Origin: Verrucomicrobiota bacterium
GTDB lineage: Bacteria; Verrucomicrobiota; Verrucomicrobiia; Limisphaerales; JACDHS01
DNA length: 53,425 bases
Reading direction: 5' to 3'
Assembly: GCA_013820875.1 (NCBI GenBank)
Contig: JACDHS010000014.1
Coordinates: forward strand, 1-53,425
Shown here: positions 9,740 to 18,114 of the stretch, in pieces
Numbering within the stretch: position 1 is the stretch's first letter
Layout of the letters: every line of letters starts with the position of its first letter
Position numbers and translations under genes: made by a program
Notes under the pieces: model-generated
Databases searched by the model: none
What the model was told of the DNA's origin: nothing
Seen by the model: only the letters and a program-made list of their open reading frames with translations

Positions 9740-10120
9740 TTATGCGCGTGCCAGTGCGTTTTCGCTGACGAAAAGATTGCGCGCGCGGAAAACGGCGGGG
9801 CTTTCCAAAAGCAGGACTGCACGCAAGGAAGCCAGTTGCGAGGCAAACCAGGGGCGATGCAACTTGCGGTTGTCAGAGGCAACCCATGCAGGTATCGAGA
9901 ACCCGTTGTCACAAGCCAATTGCTCGGCCGTTGCAGCAAGATACGCATCCTGCACCATGCCAAGCTCGCCGTGAGTCGGTGCTAACAATTCCGGAGTGGC
10001 CGACAAAGCGGCTGCATTGGGCGCGGCATAAAATTCGTCCAAAAAATTCGCAAGACAGCGGTCGAAGGAATCCCCGCCGAGCGTGAGTTGTGCGACTTCC
10101 GCCAGGTTTTTTGGTCTCAT
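9740..10120 (-). CDS. Unknown protein coupled to a nucleotidyltransferase
   Basis: I do not recognise this 126-residue soluble protein. It is largely helical by composition and acidic at its N-terminus (MRPKNLAEVAQLTLGGDSF), with no membrane segment and no obvious catalytic motif. Its ATG overlaps the stop codon of the upstream nucleotidyltransferase-like gene by 4 bp (10117-10120), so the two are very probably translationally coupled and made in fixed ratio. Together they look like a two-gene unit of toxin-antitoxin or nucleotide-transfer type. That is an inference from arrangement, not from homology. Confidence 0.7.
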   Translation of the reverse strand: MRPKNLAEVAQLTLGGDSFDRCLANFLDEFYAAPNAAALSATPELLAPTHGELGMVQDAYLAATAEQLACDNGFSIPAWVASDNRKLHRPWFASQLASLRAVLLLESPAVFRARNLFVSENALARA

Positions 10121-10686
10121 ATCTTCCCCTCATCGAACAAGCCTTCCACCAGATACTGCGTCTTCACTGGGATGCGATTGGCCGGGTAGTATTGCCCAAC
10201 CAAATCCAATACTTCCTTTGCGGATTTTAAATCCAGATGCCGAATTAGAAAGGTAATATCAGCTACGTCGGTTGATTCGCTCGCGGTGCCGCCGATGCGT
10301 GCGGCAATGCATTTCATGGCGAGCAGGTATTCCGGCACGGGCATCGTCAAACGAAGGTGAGGGAATTGAGGAAGGTTCCCCGTAGTCGTTTCGTGCCGAG
10401 CGGATATGAATCCCTTGACACCGTCATTCAACCAATCAGCAGGCAAATGCAGATCCTCACCGATGCGCCGGGCAAGTTCACGAATCGTCTGTGTGGGTTG
10501 GAAAAGGGCGTCCACATCCTTCGTCGTCAACCGGGCAGTAAATGCCAAAACCATCACTGTGCCGCCAAACAGACAGACTTCTCCGGTGACACCCTCCTTG
10601 CCGAGTTCCTCGGACAAACTTTGCAACCCGCGAAGGATGGTTTCGCGAGTCAGTGCCGAGCCGGCTGCCTTTTCGTTCCCACTCAT
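10117..10686 (-). CDS. DUF6036/AbiEii-like nucleotidyltransferase
   Basis: The 189-residue protein has the shape of a minimal nucleotidyltransferase. CLFGGTVMVLAF (about 38-49) fits the first fold strand and G-G loop. TARLTTKDVDALF (about 50-62) carries a D-x-D pair expected to bind Mg2+. LLAMKCIAARIG (about 120-131) and DVADITFLIRHL (about 140-151) match the later conserved helices of DUF6036/AbiEii-like proteins. AbiEii-type proteins are toxins in type IV abortive-infection systems, where the antitoxin gene usually lies upstream. Here the partner lies downstream and overlaps by 4 bp, so the classical AbiE order does not apply. The exact substrate (tRNA, protein or nucleotide) is unknown. 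Confidence 0.72.
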   Translation of the reverse strand: MSGNEKAAGSALTRETILRGLQSLSEELGKEGVTGEVCLFGGTVMVLAFTARLTTKDVDALFQPTQTIRELARRIGEDLHLPADWLNDGVKGFISARHETTTGNLPQFPHLRLTMPVPEYLLAMKCIAARIGGTASESTDVADITFLIRHLDLKSAKEVLDLVGQYYPANRIPVKTQYLVEGLFDEGKI

Positions 10687-10705
10687 TATAAAAGCGAGAT
10701 TATCG

Positions 10706-12259
10706 TCAACTGAAGAACTTCGCCATCTTTGCCTTCACCGCTTCATCCATCTTAAGGAGCGGCGGCCACGGACGTTTAAAGCCTTCGCCGGGAAGTTTTT
10801 TCGTAGCATCAATGCCTAGCTTGCTGCCCATCGCAATTTCGCTGGTGGCATGATCGAGCACGTCAGAGGGGCCTTTGGTGAACATGCTGTCGCGTTGAGG
10901 ATCGGTGTTCGCGCAGAGATGAAACAACACTTCGCTCGTGTTATGCACATCCACCTCGGCATCCACGATGACCAGGTATTTTGTGAACATCATCTGCCCC
11001 ATCCCCCAGAGGCCGTGCATGATTTTGTAAGCCTGCATCGGATAGGTCTTCTTGATGCTGACGAAGACGAGATTGTGAAAAACACCCTCCGCTGGAAGAG
11101 CGATGTCCACGATCTCAGGAAAATTCATTTTGAATATCGGCAGAAACAACTTCACCGAAGCGCCACCAATATAGAAATCTTCCATCGGCGGGATGCCAAC
11201 TATCGTCGCTGGGTAAATGGCATCTTTTCGATGTGTAATGGCAGTGATATGAAAGACCGGATACGGCTCGGGCAAGGTGTAGTAACCCGTGTGGTCGCCG
11301 AACGGACCTTCGTCTCGTAACGGTTCGGTCGGATCAATGTAACCTTCGATGACAAAGTCTGAGTTCGCCGGAACTTCGAGATCGTTTGTCTCGCACTTCA
11401 CCAGCTCCACCGATTTCTTCCGCAGATAACCGGCGAGAAGAAATTCATCGAGGCCATCCGGCAATGGCGCAGTTGCCGCGAATGGAAACATCGGATCTCC
11501 ACCGATGAAGATGGAAACCGGCATCCGTTCGCCGCGTTCGTAATAACGGCGTCCGTGACGCGCGGCGACTTTCTGCAACTGCCAGTGCATCCCGGTCGTA
11601 CGGTCGTCGTAAATTTGGATGCGATACATGCCGACATTGCGTTCGCCGGTGTCCGGGTCTTTGGTGACAACACAAGGAAGTGTCACGAAGCGACCACCAT
11701 CAAGAGGCCAGCATTTAAGAATGGGGAGGTTTAGCAGGGTTGGTGGTGTTGGGGAGGTGGGAGGTAATTGCACCAGTCCCGGCGGAAGAGGAGAAGATGA
11801 TGTTGGAGCAGAAATCTCCTCGGCGCCTTTTTTCTCTTTTTCAGAATCAAACCGATGCACAACATCCTTGCAGGGCCCGCTCTTCACCACCTTCGGCTTG
11901 GCATGACGCAAATCCATCGCGGTGGATAAAAGCTTCATCATCTCGCGAAGGCTCGTCGGCGGTTTCGCCTTCATCAGGAAGCCAAGTTCCCTTGCCACAT
12001 CTTCGACCGATTCAGCATTCATGCTCATGGCCATGCGCTTCCATGAACCGAGCGTGTTGATGGCAACCGGAAAAGGAGAGATCACCCCATTCACCGTCGG
12101 CTTCTCGATGAGCAGCGCCTTGCCGCCACCGGGTGATTTCATTTCCCTGTCAGCGATTTCCGTAATCTCCAATTCGGTAGCAACCGGTTCCGAAATGCGT
12201 TTCAACTCCCCTGCCCTGTCGAGGGCTTCAACGAAATCACGAAAAGAATCAAATGCCAT
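10706..12259 (-). CDS. UbiD-family decarboxylase
   Basis: This is a prenylated-FMN-dependent decarboxylase of the UbiD family, which acts on aromatic or alpha,beta-unsaturated acids; family roles include quinone synthesis. It has 517 residues. The N-terminal flavin-domain start FDSFRDFVEALDRAGELKRI and the conserved EGPFGDHTGYYTLPEPYPVF block (about 310-330), with family Glu/Asp residues, are clear, as are IVGIPPMEDFYIGGASVK and the C-terminal DPQRD region. An odd Pro/Ser/Thr-rich insert of about 40 residues (about 137-176, including PTSPTPPTLL) interrupts the stretch just before LPILKCWPLDGG, where relatives have only a few residues. No UbiX flavin prenyltransferase gene is nearby, so the cofactor must come from elsewhere. 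Many Verrucomicrobiota make menaquinone through futalosine, which also uses UbiD-like proteins, so the pathway is not settled. Confidence 0.9.
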   Translation of the reverse strand: MAFDSFRDFVEALDRAGELKRISEPVATELEITEIADREMKSPGGGKALLIEKPTVNGVISPFPVAINTLGSWKRMAMSMNAESVEDVARELGFLMKAKPPTSLREMMKLLSTAMDLRHAKPKVVKSGPCKDVVHRFDSEKEKKGAEEISAPTSSSPLPPGLVQLPPTSPTPPTLLNLPILKCWPLDGGRFVTLPCVVTKDPDTGERNVGMYRIQIYDDRTTGMHWQLQKVAARHGRRYYERGERMPVSIFIGGDPMFPFAATAPLPDGLDEFLLAGYLRKKSVELVKCETNDLEVPANSDFVIEGYIDPTEPLRDEGPFGDHTGYYTLPEPYPVFHITAITHRKDAIYPATIVGIPPMEDFYIGGASVKLFLPIFKMNFPEIVDIALPAEGVFHNLVFVSIKKTYPMQAYKIMHGLWGMGQMMFTKYLVIVDAEVDVHNTSEVLFHLCANTDPQRDSMFTKGPSDVLDHATSEIAMGSKLGIDATKKLPGEGFKRPWPPLLKMDEAVKAKMAKFFS

Positions 12260-12366
12260 AGTTGGTCGCGATAGTAAGCGTTGTCAGCAACTGATGCAAT
12301 TACCGCAATGCACGCAAACTACTGGCACCTAAACAAACAACGTTTACAGTCGGGATATAACGAATT

Positions 12367-13467
12367 GTGAACGACGAACCTTCAACACCACCCAACACCA
12401 CGGGACCAGAGTCACCTGCGCCGCTCGAGAAAGCGCATCGGCGTCGCCCACGCTACTCGGGAAAAAACCCACGGAAGTTCGAAGACAAATATAAAGAACA
12501 CAACCCGCAAAAATACACCGATACTGTGGACAAGGTTCTCGCATCCGGAAAAACGCCAGCGGGATCGCATCGATCCATCATGGTAACGGAGATTCTCGAG
12601 GTACTTGCCCCGAAGCCAGGGGAGATGGCTGTCGATTGCACCCTGGGATACGGCGGACATGCAAAAGAAATCCTCGCGAAGATTGGACCCGGCGGACGTT
12701 TGCTCGGCTTTGACGCAGATCCGATCGAACTACCAAAAGCTGAAGCCCGTCTGCGCGCGTTGGGATTCGGCCCGGAGACATTCACCGTGCATCGCAGCAA
12801 TTTCGCAGGCATTCCCCAAGTGCTGGCAAGCGTCGGAATTCCTGGAGCCGATGTGATCCTCGCTGATCTTGGACTTTCATCCATGCAGATTGACGATCCT
12901 GCCCGCGGTTTTTCCGTGAAGTTTGAAGGGCCGCTCGATATGCGAATGAACCCGCAGCGCGGACAACCCGCATCAGCATTTCTGGAGAGAATAAAATCGG
13001 AGGATCTTGCCTCGTTGCTCGTGGACCATAGCGATGAACCGCGAGCGCGGGAAATTTCCACTGCCATTGCAGGTCGAAGATTTGAAACCACAACGCAACT
13101 CGCTTCCGCGATTCGCGCGACCCTTCCACGTCTGTCCAAAGATGAACAAACACTTTCGATCCGTCGTGTGTTCCAGGCATTACGCATTGCCGTGAACGAT
13201 GAATTCTCCGCGCTCGATACGTTCCTCCGCAATTTGCCGGAGTGCTTAAACGCAGGCGGGCGCGTTGCGATTCTGACATTTCATTCCGGGGAAGATCGTC
13301 GTGTGAAGAAGGCATTTGATGCCGGACTGCGCAACGGAATCTACAGCAATATTTCTCACGAGGTGATTCGCCCCTCAGCAAAAGAACGAAATGAAAACTC
13401 GCGCTCGGCTCCCGCAAAAATGCGCTGGGCACAAAAAATTTCTGAAGGTTCGCTGCCAATTGTTTAA
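12367..13467 (+). CDS. rsmH: 16S rRNA m4C1402 methyltransferase RsmH
   Basis: RsmH methylates N4 of C1402 in 16S rRNA, in the decoding centre, using SAM. The 366-residue protein uses a GTG start at 12367. The SAM site is VDCTLGYGGHAKEIL (about 92-106), followed by LLGFDADP. DVILADLGLSSMQIDDPARG (about 160-179), DMRMNP and a C-terminal ILTFHSGEDRRVKKAF are diagnostic for RsmH. The first ~75 residues form a basic extension (RRRPRYSGKNPRKFEDKYKE) absent from E. coli RsmH. The gene stands apart from any mraZ-fts-mur (dcw) cluster, where rsmH usually lies. It diverges from the UbiD gene with 107 bp between starts. TATAAC at 12356-12361 sits so close to the GTG that a leaderless message is possible, though no good -35 is visible. 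Confidence 0.93.
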   Translation: MNDEPSTPPNTTGPESPAPLEKAHRRRPRYSGKNPRKFEDKYKEHNPQKYTDTVDKVLASGKTPAGSHRSIMVTEILEVLAPKPGEMAVDCTLGYGGHAKEILAKIGPGGRLLGFDADPIELPKAEARLRALGFGPETFTVHRSNFAGIPQVLASVGIPGADVILADLGLSSMQIDDPARGFSVKFEGPLDMRMNPQRGQPASAFLERIKSEDLASLLVDHSDEPRAREISTAIAGRRFETTTQLASAIRATLPRLSKDEQTLSIRRVFQALRIAVNDEFSALDTFLRNLPECLNAGGRVAILTFHSGEDRRVKKAFDAGLRNGIYSNISHEVIRPSAKERNENSRSAPAKMRWAQKISEGSLPIV

Positions 13468-13546
13468 AGAACGCAGTGATAAAAAAAACGTCACCACATC
13501 GCAATGCCTCTTGCCTTCCTGCGTGTTCTGAGCATTCTTTTTGTGT

Positions 13547-13777
13547 ATGCCTGCTAAATCAAAAGCTCCATCTAAATCAATGAGCAAAAAAACAACGAAA
13601 CAGTCGCCTGTTAAAAAGACCGCTGCGCCAGCCAAAAAGGCAAGTGCCAGCAAAGCTAAAGCACCCGCCAAGAAAGCAGCGCCCGCGAAAGCGCCTGCTA
13701 AAAAAGCGGCTGTCAAAAAAGCACCAGCTAAAGCAGCACCCGCTGCTAAAAAGCAAACTGCGAGCAAGAAACGTTAA
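13547..13777 (+). CDS. Histone H1-like Lys/Ala/Pro-rich protein
   Basis: A 76-residue, extremely basic protein made almost only of Lys, Ala, Pro and Ser, with repeated APAKKA-type units through its length and no acidic residues. It resembles the C-terminal tail of histone H1 and the chlamydial Hc1/Hc2 proteins, so nonspecific DNA or RNA binding and nucleoid compaction are likely. I chose the ATG at 13547; an in-frame TTG at 13541 and an ATG at 13580 are alternatives. No strong Shine-Dalgarno is seen. It is a single-gene unit, closed by a clear terminator at 13797-13839. Low complexity means homology cannot be judged by eye. Confidence 0.8.
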   Translation: MPAKSKAPSKSMSKKTTKQSPVKKTAAPAKKASASKAKAPAKKAAPAKAPAKKAAVKKAPAKAAPAAKKQTASKKR

Positions 13778-13796
13778 CTAATAACTAACTCACTGC

Positions 13797-13839
13797 CCCG
13801 GATGGAGAATTTCGAATAGCAATTCCCATCCGGGTTTTT
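13797..13839 (+). terminator. Rho-independent terminator after H1-like gene
   Basis: CCCGGATGG (13797-13805) pairs perfectly with CCATCCGGG (13826-13834), with GAATT/AATTC extending the stem inward, and TTTTT follows at 13835-13839. It begins 20 bp after the H1-like stop codon and ends just before the next gene. Confidence 0.9.
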
Positions 13840-13852
13840 CATATTCACGTCT

Positions 13853-14716
13853 GTGCAAAAGTATCGAATCGGAATCATCGGCGGCAGCGGGTTGTATCAC
13901 ATCGAAGGTTTTACAAAACAAAAGTGGGTTAAAATAAAAACTCCTTTTGGTATTCCTTCCGACGATTTCCTCACGGGCGAACTTTCCGGGCGTGAAGTCG
14001 TTTTCCTTCCAAGGCACGGTCGAGGCCATCGCATTCTCCCGAGTGAACTCAATCATCGCGCCAACATCTGGGGAATGAAAAAGCTCGGGGCGCAATGGAT
14101 CATCAGCGTGAGCGCGGTTGGATCCCTCCAGGCGAAATACAAACCCTGCGACATCGTCCTGCCCAATCAATTCTTCGATCGCACAAAACGTTCTTTCGAA
14201 CACACTTTCTTCGGCCGCGGCATTGTCGCGCATGTCGCTTTCGCCGATCCGATCTGTGAAGAGTTACGACAGATTCTTCATAAGAATGCCAAAGCTCTGA
14301 AAGCCCGAGTCCATAATGGCGGCACTTACGTGAACATGGAAGGCCCGGCGTTCAGCACCCGCGCCGAATCGCTGACGAATCATAGATCTGGGTACGATGT
14401 CATCGGCATGACCAATCTCGGCGAAGCCAAATGCGCGCGCGAAGCAGAAATCGCATACGCCACCATGGCAATGATCACGGATTACGATTGCTGGAAGACT
14501 GACGAAGAACACGTGACCGTGGATATGGTTCTCGCCAACTTGAAACGCAACGCCGAACAGGCCAAAGCCATTGTTGCCAAATCGATTTCACAAATTCCCA
14601 TTGAACCGAACTGGCCCTGCCACAGCGCACTCCACAACTCGATCATGACCGGCAAAGAATTCTGGCCGGCAAAAACAAAGAAAGAGCTGGAGCCGCTTTT
14701 GAAAAAATATTTGTAA
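13853..14716 (+). CDS. mtnP: S-methyl-5'-thioadenosine phosphorylase (MTAP type)
   Basis: This enzyme phosphorolyses 5'-methylthioadenosine to adenine and methylthioribose-1-phosphate in methionine salvage after polyamine or related synthesis. The 287 residues match the usual length, from a GTG start at 13853. IGIIGGSGLY at the N-terminus and PRHGRGH (about 47-53) form the phosphate site. SAVGSLQ, then GGTYVNMEGPAFSTRAES (about 157-174), GMTNLGEAKCAREAEIAYA and TDYDCW follow. The D-x-D in TDYDCW marks adenosine-type specificity as in eukaryote-like MTAP, in contrast to Asn in guanosine/inosine phosphorylases. The start lies 13 bp after the preceding terminator's T-run, so the promoter must overlap that terminator or the H1-like gene. 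No other salvage genes adjoin. Confidence 0.92.
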   Translation: MQKYRIGIIGGSGLYHIEGFTKQKWVKIKTPFGIPSDDFLTGELSGREVVFLPRHGRGHRILPSELNHRANIWGMKKLGAQWIISVSAVGSLQAKYKPCDIVLPNQFFDRTKRSFEHTFFGRGIVAHVAFADPICEELRQILHKNAKALKARVHNGGTYVNMEGPAFSTRAESLTNHRSGYDVIGMTNLGEAKCAREAEIAYATMAMITDYDCWKTDEEHVTVDMVLANLKRNAEQAKAIVAKSISQIPIEPNWPCHSALHNSIMTGKEFWPAKTKKELEPLLKKYL

Positions 14717-14730
14717 GCACCACCGGCCGG

Positions 14731-14765
14731 AGTTCAACGGCTTCTCCTGGCAAAGCCGTTCGACT
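14731..14765. repeat. Hairpin downstream of mtnP
   Basis: AACGGCTT at 14736-14743 pairs with AAGCCGTT at 14753-14760, and a further AGT/ACT lies outside a two-base mismatch. It starts shortly after the mtnP stop, but no T-run follows, so it is only a weak terminator candidate. Confidence 0.4.
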
Positions 14766-14855
14766 GATATACTGGGAAGACTTTTCTCGTTCCCACAATA
14801 CAGATAGAAAAATGTGCATCGCTGGTTTAGAATCTCCACCGGTAAGCACATCCCC

Positions 14856-15140
14856 ATGTTAAAAAAAGACTTTAACTCACGGTTCCTGGGCTTTGCCCTG
14901 GTTGCATCAATCCTGGTGACAACGACCGTGGATGCCAATGCGTATATCGACCCGGGCAGCAGCAGTTACTTTTTCCAGTTACTGATCGCAGGCTTGACCG
15001 CTTTCGTCTATTTCTTCTCCAACATCAAGCGTCGAGTGCTCAGTTTTTTTAGGAAAGAGGCACCGCAACCGGAAAAGTTGGATGAGACGGACGTGAAGGA
15101 GCAAACTCTCAAAAAGGACGATTTGCACACCTCGAAGTGA
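14856..15140 (+). CDS. Small membrane protein with AYIDPG motif
   Basis: A 94-residue protein with a hydrophobic N-terminal signal or anchor (about 10-28), then AYIDPGSSSYFFQLLIAGL (about 29-47) leading into a second hydrophobic segment, then a charged Lys/Glu-rich tail. I chose the ATG at 14856 because it places the hydrophobic segment near the N-terminus; a GTG at 14814 would add 14 residues. The YIDPG(S/T)-Q motif recurs in small proteins found beside sulfatase-like and methyltransferase-like genes in other bacteria; this is from memory, with no database check. It opens a three-gene operon, and its stop overlaps the next start. A small inner-membrane partner of the sulfatase-like protein is a reasonable guess. 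Confidence 0.75.
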   Translation: MLKKDFNSRFLGFALVASILVTTTVDANAYIDPGSSSYFFQLLIAGLTAFVYFFSNIKRRVLSFFRKEAPQPEKLDETDVKEQTLKKDDLHTSK

Positions 15141-16522
15141 ATTTCCCCACAAGCATGGCTCAAAAGATTGGCGCATCGTTCCGAGATCCCAACGGGTTCA
15201 TTACAGAACATCAAGGCGAGTTCCTGCGGGTTGTGCAGCCATCATACGCTGCCAATTACGATCTCCTTCTCGGATCAGGATTGTATGACTCACTCGTAAA
15301 ACGCGGACTTCTCATTCCACACGAGGAGATTCAGCGCGGCACCGCATTTCCTGACGCCTACAAATTACTCAAGCCGCAGCAACTCTCTTTCATCTCCTAC
15401 CCATATGAATGGTGCTTTAGTCAATTGAAGGACGCTGCTCTTGCCACGTTGGAAATACAGAAACTGGCTATAGCACATGGCATGAACCTGAAGGACGCGA
15501 CCGCTTACAACATCCAATTTGTTGAAGGCCGCCCCCTGCTGATCGACACATTGTCATTCGAAAAACTCGAAGCGAAGCCGTGGATTGCCTATGGACAGTT
15601 TTGCCGACACTTCCTGGCGCCACTCGCGCTCATGAGTTATCGCGATGTTCGGCTGTCCCAATTGCTCCGGGTGCATCTCGATGGCATTCCGCTGGAACTC
15701 GCGAGCAAACTTCTTCCGACACGCAGCCGGTTGAAACTTTGGTTGCTCATCCACTTACATCTTCATTCTGCCAGCGAGCGAAAGCTCGGCGATAAGCGCC
15801 TGGATCGGAGTGCTCAGCAAAAGTACAGCATCAAGTCTCTGGAAGGATTGATCCAAAGTCTTGGAACCGCGATCGAAACATTGAGGTGGGAACCACCGAA
15901 AAATGTCTGGGGTAATTATTATGAGGAAACGGTCACGCCGGGAAAATATGTCGGGCACAAAAAAGAAATCGTCTCCCAATTCCTGCAAAGCGCAAAGCCC
16001 GCAGTAGTTTGGGACTTGGGCGCCAACACCGGATTATTCAGCCGCCTAGCTGCCGAAAATGGAAGTTCAGTTCTCTCCTTCGATGGGGATCCTGATTGCG
16101 TGGAGATCAACTACCTCGAAGCGCGCAAAAAAAATGAAAAGAGAATATTACCTTTACTCATGGATCTTGTGAACCCGAGTCCCGCCCTGGGTTGGGACAA
16201 TTCCGAGCGGATGCGGTGGTTGGAACGGCACACTCCAGACCTGACGATTGCGTTGGCCCTTATTCATCATCTGGCGATTGGAAACAACCTACCGTGGCAA
16301 CAACTCGTTGAGTTCTTTCATAAGATCTCTCCACGACTCATCATCGAGTTCGTTCCAAAAAACGATCCGAATGCGCAAAAACTTCTCCGGGTTCGTGAAG
16401 ATATTTTTACGGACTACACGCGAGAAAAGTTTGAAGAAGCATTCTCAGAGCGGTTCGAAATAGAAGCGGCAGCAGCCGTTGAAGATTCGGAACGCAAAGT
16501 GTACCTGATGCGCCGACTATGA
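15137..16522 (+). CDS. Class I SAM-dependent methyltransferase-like protein
   Basis: A 461-residue cytosolic protein. The N-terminal ~270 residues carry a conserved-looking region (FRDPNGFITEHQGEFLRVVQ near the start, FVEGRPLLIDTLSFEKLE near 120) of unknown function. The C-terminal part is a Rossmann methyltransferase: motif I VVWDLGANTGLFSRLA (about 288-303), an acidic residue in SFDGDPD for the SAM ribose, then LALIHHLAIGNNLPW and PRLIIEFVPKNDP. The GTG at 15137 overlaps the previous stop; the ATG at 15155 is an alternative. The next gene overlaps by 4 bp. The substrate is unknown. The setting beside a sulfatase-like membrane protein suggests a surface glycan or lipid. Confidence 0.8.
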   Translation: MNFPTSMAQKIGASFRDPNGFITEHQGEFLRVVQPSYAANYDLLLGSGLYDSLVKRGLLIPHEEIQRGTAFPDAYKLLKPQQLSFISYPYEWCFSQLKDAALATLEIQKLAIAHGMNLKDATAYNIQFVEGRPLLIDTLSFEKLEAKPWIAYGQFCRHFLAPLALMSYRDVRLSQLLRVHLDGIPLELASKLLPTRSRLKLWLLIHLHLHSASERKLGDKRLDRSAQQKYSIKSLEGLIQSLGTAIETLRWEPPKNVWGNYYEETVTPGKYVGHKKEIVSQFLQSAKPAVVWDLGANTGLFSRLAAENGSSVLSFDGDPDCVEINYLEARKKNEKRILPLLMDLVNPSPALGWDNSERMRWLERHTPDLTIALALIHHLAIGNNLPWQQLVEFFHKISPRLIIEFVPKNDPNAQKLLRVREDIFTDYTREKFEEAFSERFEIEAAAAVEDSERKVYLMRRL

Positions 16523-17973
16523 CAGAACGAACAAAAGAAAAACCGTTCACCTTGCATCCTTTCATGCTCGGCGCGCTTTTGCTCCTGATCTGTTACCGGG
16601 AGTTGGCGCCGCATGTAAAACCGCTTGAGTTTCTGACTTTGCTCGCAGGATTCGCCGCCGCGATTGCTGTGATTCACCTCGCTGCAACCCGCTTCTTTTC
16701 ATCGCGCATCCGGGGCGGCTTCGCTACCAGTCTTGCCGTTCTTTTCTTTGGCTTCGCAGCAGAGATGCGCACGAGCATTGAGTGGGCGTTGGATCAAATT
16801 TTTACATTCGAGTATATTGACGGAATTTACGTGATGGCAGCCCTGCCGCTCGTTTGGATTATCCTTCTACGCCTTCTTTACCGAACGAAATTTGATTTAG
16901 CCAGGATCAGTCGTTTTATAAGCGTGATCAGCCTGGTCGTCGTCGTTGCCACTGTTTTCGAGGTTTACACCGTAACGGCCCGAAGAAAAGTCGCCGCCAC
17001 CCCTAGGAAAAGCCATGCCCCGCTAATGCTTCCCACCAATCCGCCGGATATTTATTTCATCCTGATGGATGCTTACACGAGCGCTGAAAGCCTTAAAACG
17101 CATTGGGACTACGACAATTCTCCATTTGTTGAGTTTCTTTCCGGCAAAAGCTTTGATGTCGTAGAAAATGCACGAGCCAACTACGACTATACTCCCTACT
17201 GTCTTGCAGCCTACCTGGGAATGGAGCATCCCGCCAATGTTCCCGAATTCGGACACTGGCCAAAAATGAATTACCTGACGGAAATAGTGCGAAATGCAGA
17301 AGCACCCGGAAGGCTGAAGGCGTCCGGATACGAAATACTGAATTACTCGATATTCGACGTGGCTGGCGAAAAACGATTGTACCGCTGTCCCACCATCGAA
17401 TCGATTTCCGTTGGCGGTCTGGCGTTCACAAAATCCATCCTGGGCCTTTTAGTCGAACGGGAAAAATTGAGTTTCAGGGATGTTAACCTGCAACTCTTTT
17501 CCACTCTTCCAAAATTGGCGGCGGAACGGGGGACAAAACCTCGATTCATCTACGCTCACGTGATGATGCCGCACTCCCCCTATCTCTTCGACGAACATGG
17601 AAACCACGTTGTGCGGGGGATGACCATCTACAATCACAAAAAAGAGGATTACCTGGAGCACCTCATCTTCGCGAACAGGATGCTGACGAATACTATCTCT
17701 GAAATCCTGGAGAACTCTGCGCAACCGCCAATCATTATTCTCCAGGGCGATCACGGATTTCGAAGCCTGAAAGGAAAAGCGCGCGTTGCCGAAGCTCTCA
17801 CAATTCTAAACGCCTATCATCTTCCCGAAGCCCGGAAAGACTGGGTTTATGAAGGGATCACTCCAGTGAACTCTTTCAGGATGATCTTTAATCATTATTT
17901 CGGAGAGAACTATTCTTACGCGCCAGACACAATACATTCAGTGATTTCGTTGCCAGACGACAAACCAAAATAA
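16519..17973 (+). CDS. Membrane-anchored sulfatase-like (alkaline phosphatase fold) protein
   Basis: The 484 residues start with several membrane segments (about 15-160) and continue as a periplasmic alkaline-phosphatase-superfamily domain. PDIYFILMDAYTSAESL (about 174-190) supplies the first metal Asp and a Thr or Ser nucleophile. There is no C-x-P-x-R formylglycine motif, so it is not a classical sulfatase. IILQGDHGFRS near 409-419 supplies the Asp-His metal pair. Topology and motifs recall LTA synthase or phosphoethanolamine transferases, which move phospho-groups onto surface polymers. The ATG overlaps the methyltransferase stop by 4 bp. Function is likely envelope modification; donor and acceptor are unknown. 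Confidence 0.8.
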   Translation: MTERTKEKPFTLHPFMLGALLLLICYRELAPHVKPLEFLTLLAGFAAAIAVIHLAATRFFSSRIRGGFATSLAVLFFGFAAEMRTSIEWALDQIFTFEYIDGIYVMAALPLVWIILLRLLYRTKFDLARISRFISVISLVVVVATVFEVYTVTARRKVAATPRKSHAPLMLPTNPPDIYFILMDAYTSAESLKTHWDYDNSPFVEFLSGKSFDVVENARANYDYTPYCLAAYLGMEHPANVPEFGHWPKMNYLTEIVRNAEAPGRLKASGYEILNYSIFDVAGEKRLYRCPTIESISVGGLAFTKSILGLLVEREKLSFRDVNLQLFSTLPKLAAERGTKPRFIYAHVMMPHSPYLFDEHGNHVVRGMTIYNHKKEDYLEHLIFANRMLTNTISEILENSAQPPIIILQGDHGFRSLKGKARVAEALTILNAYHLPEARKDWVYEGITPVNSFRMIFNHYFGENYSYAPDTIHSVISLPDDKPK

Positions 17974-18114
17974 GGATAGAAAGAAGCGCAAAATGCCCGG
18001 CCTATGCTTGACTTGCGGGCAGAATGCAAAAACAGCGTTGGCAGCAGCAGATAAGTCCCAGGGAAGACAATAAACACTTAACACGTCGGCATCCGCTCAA
18101 TTTAACACCACTCG

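Noticed and set aside
16519-17973. Classical arylsulfatase
   Set aside because: The C-x-P-x-R formylglycine motif is missing and the N-terminus is polytopic, closer to LTA synthase or phosphoethanolamine transferases.
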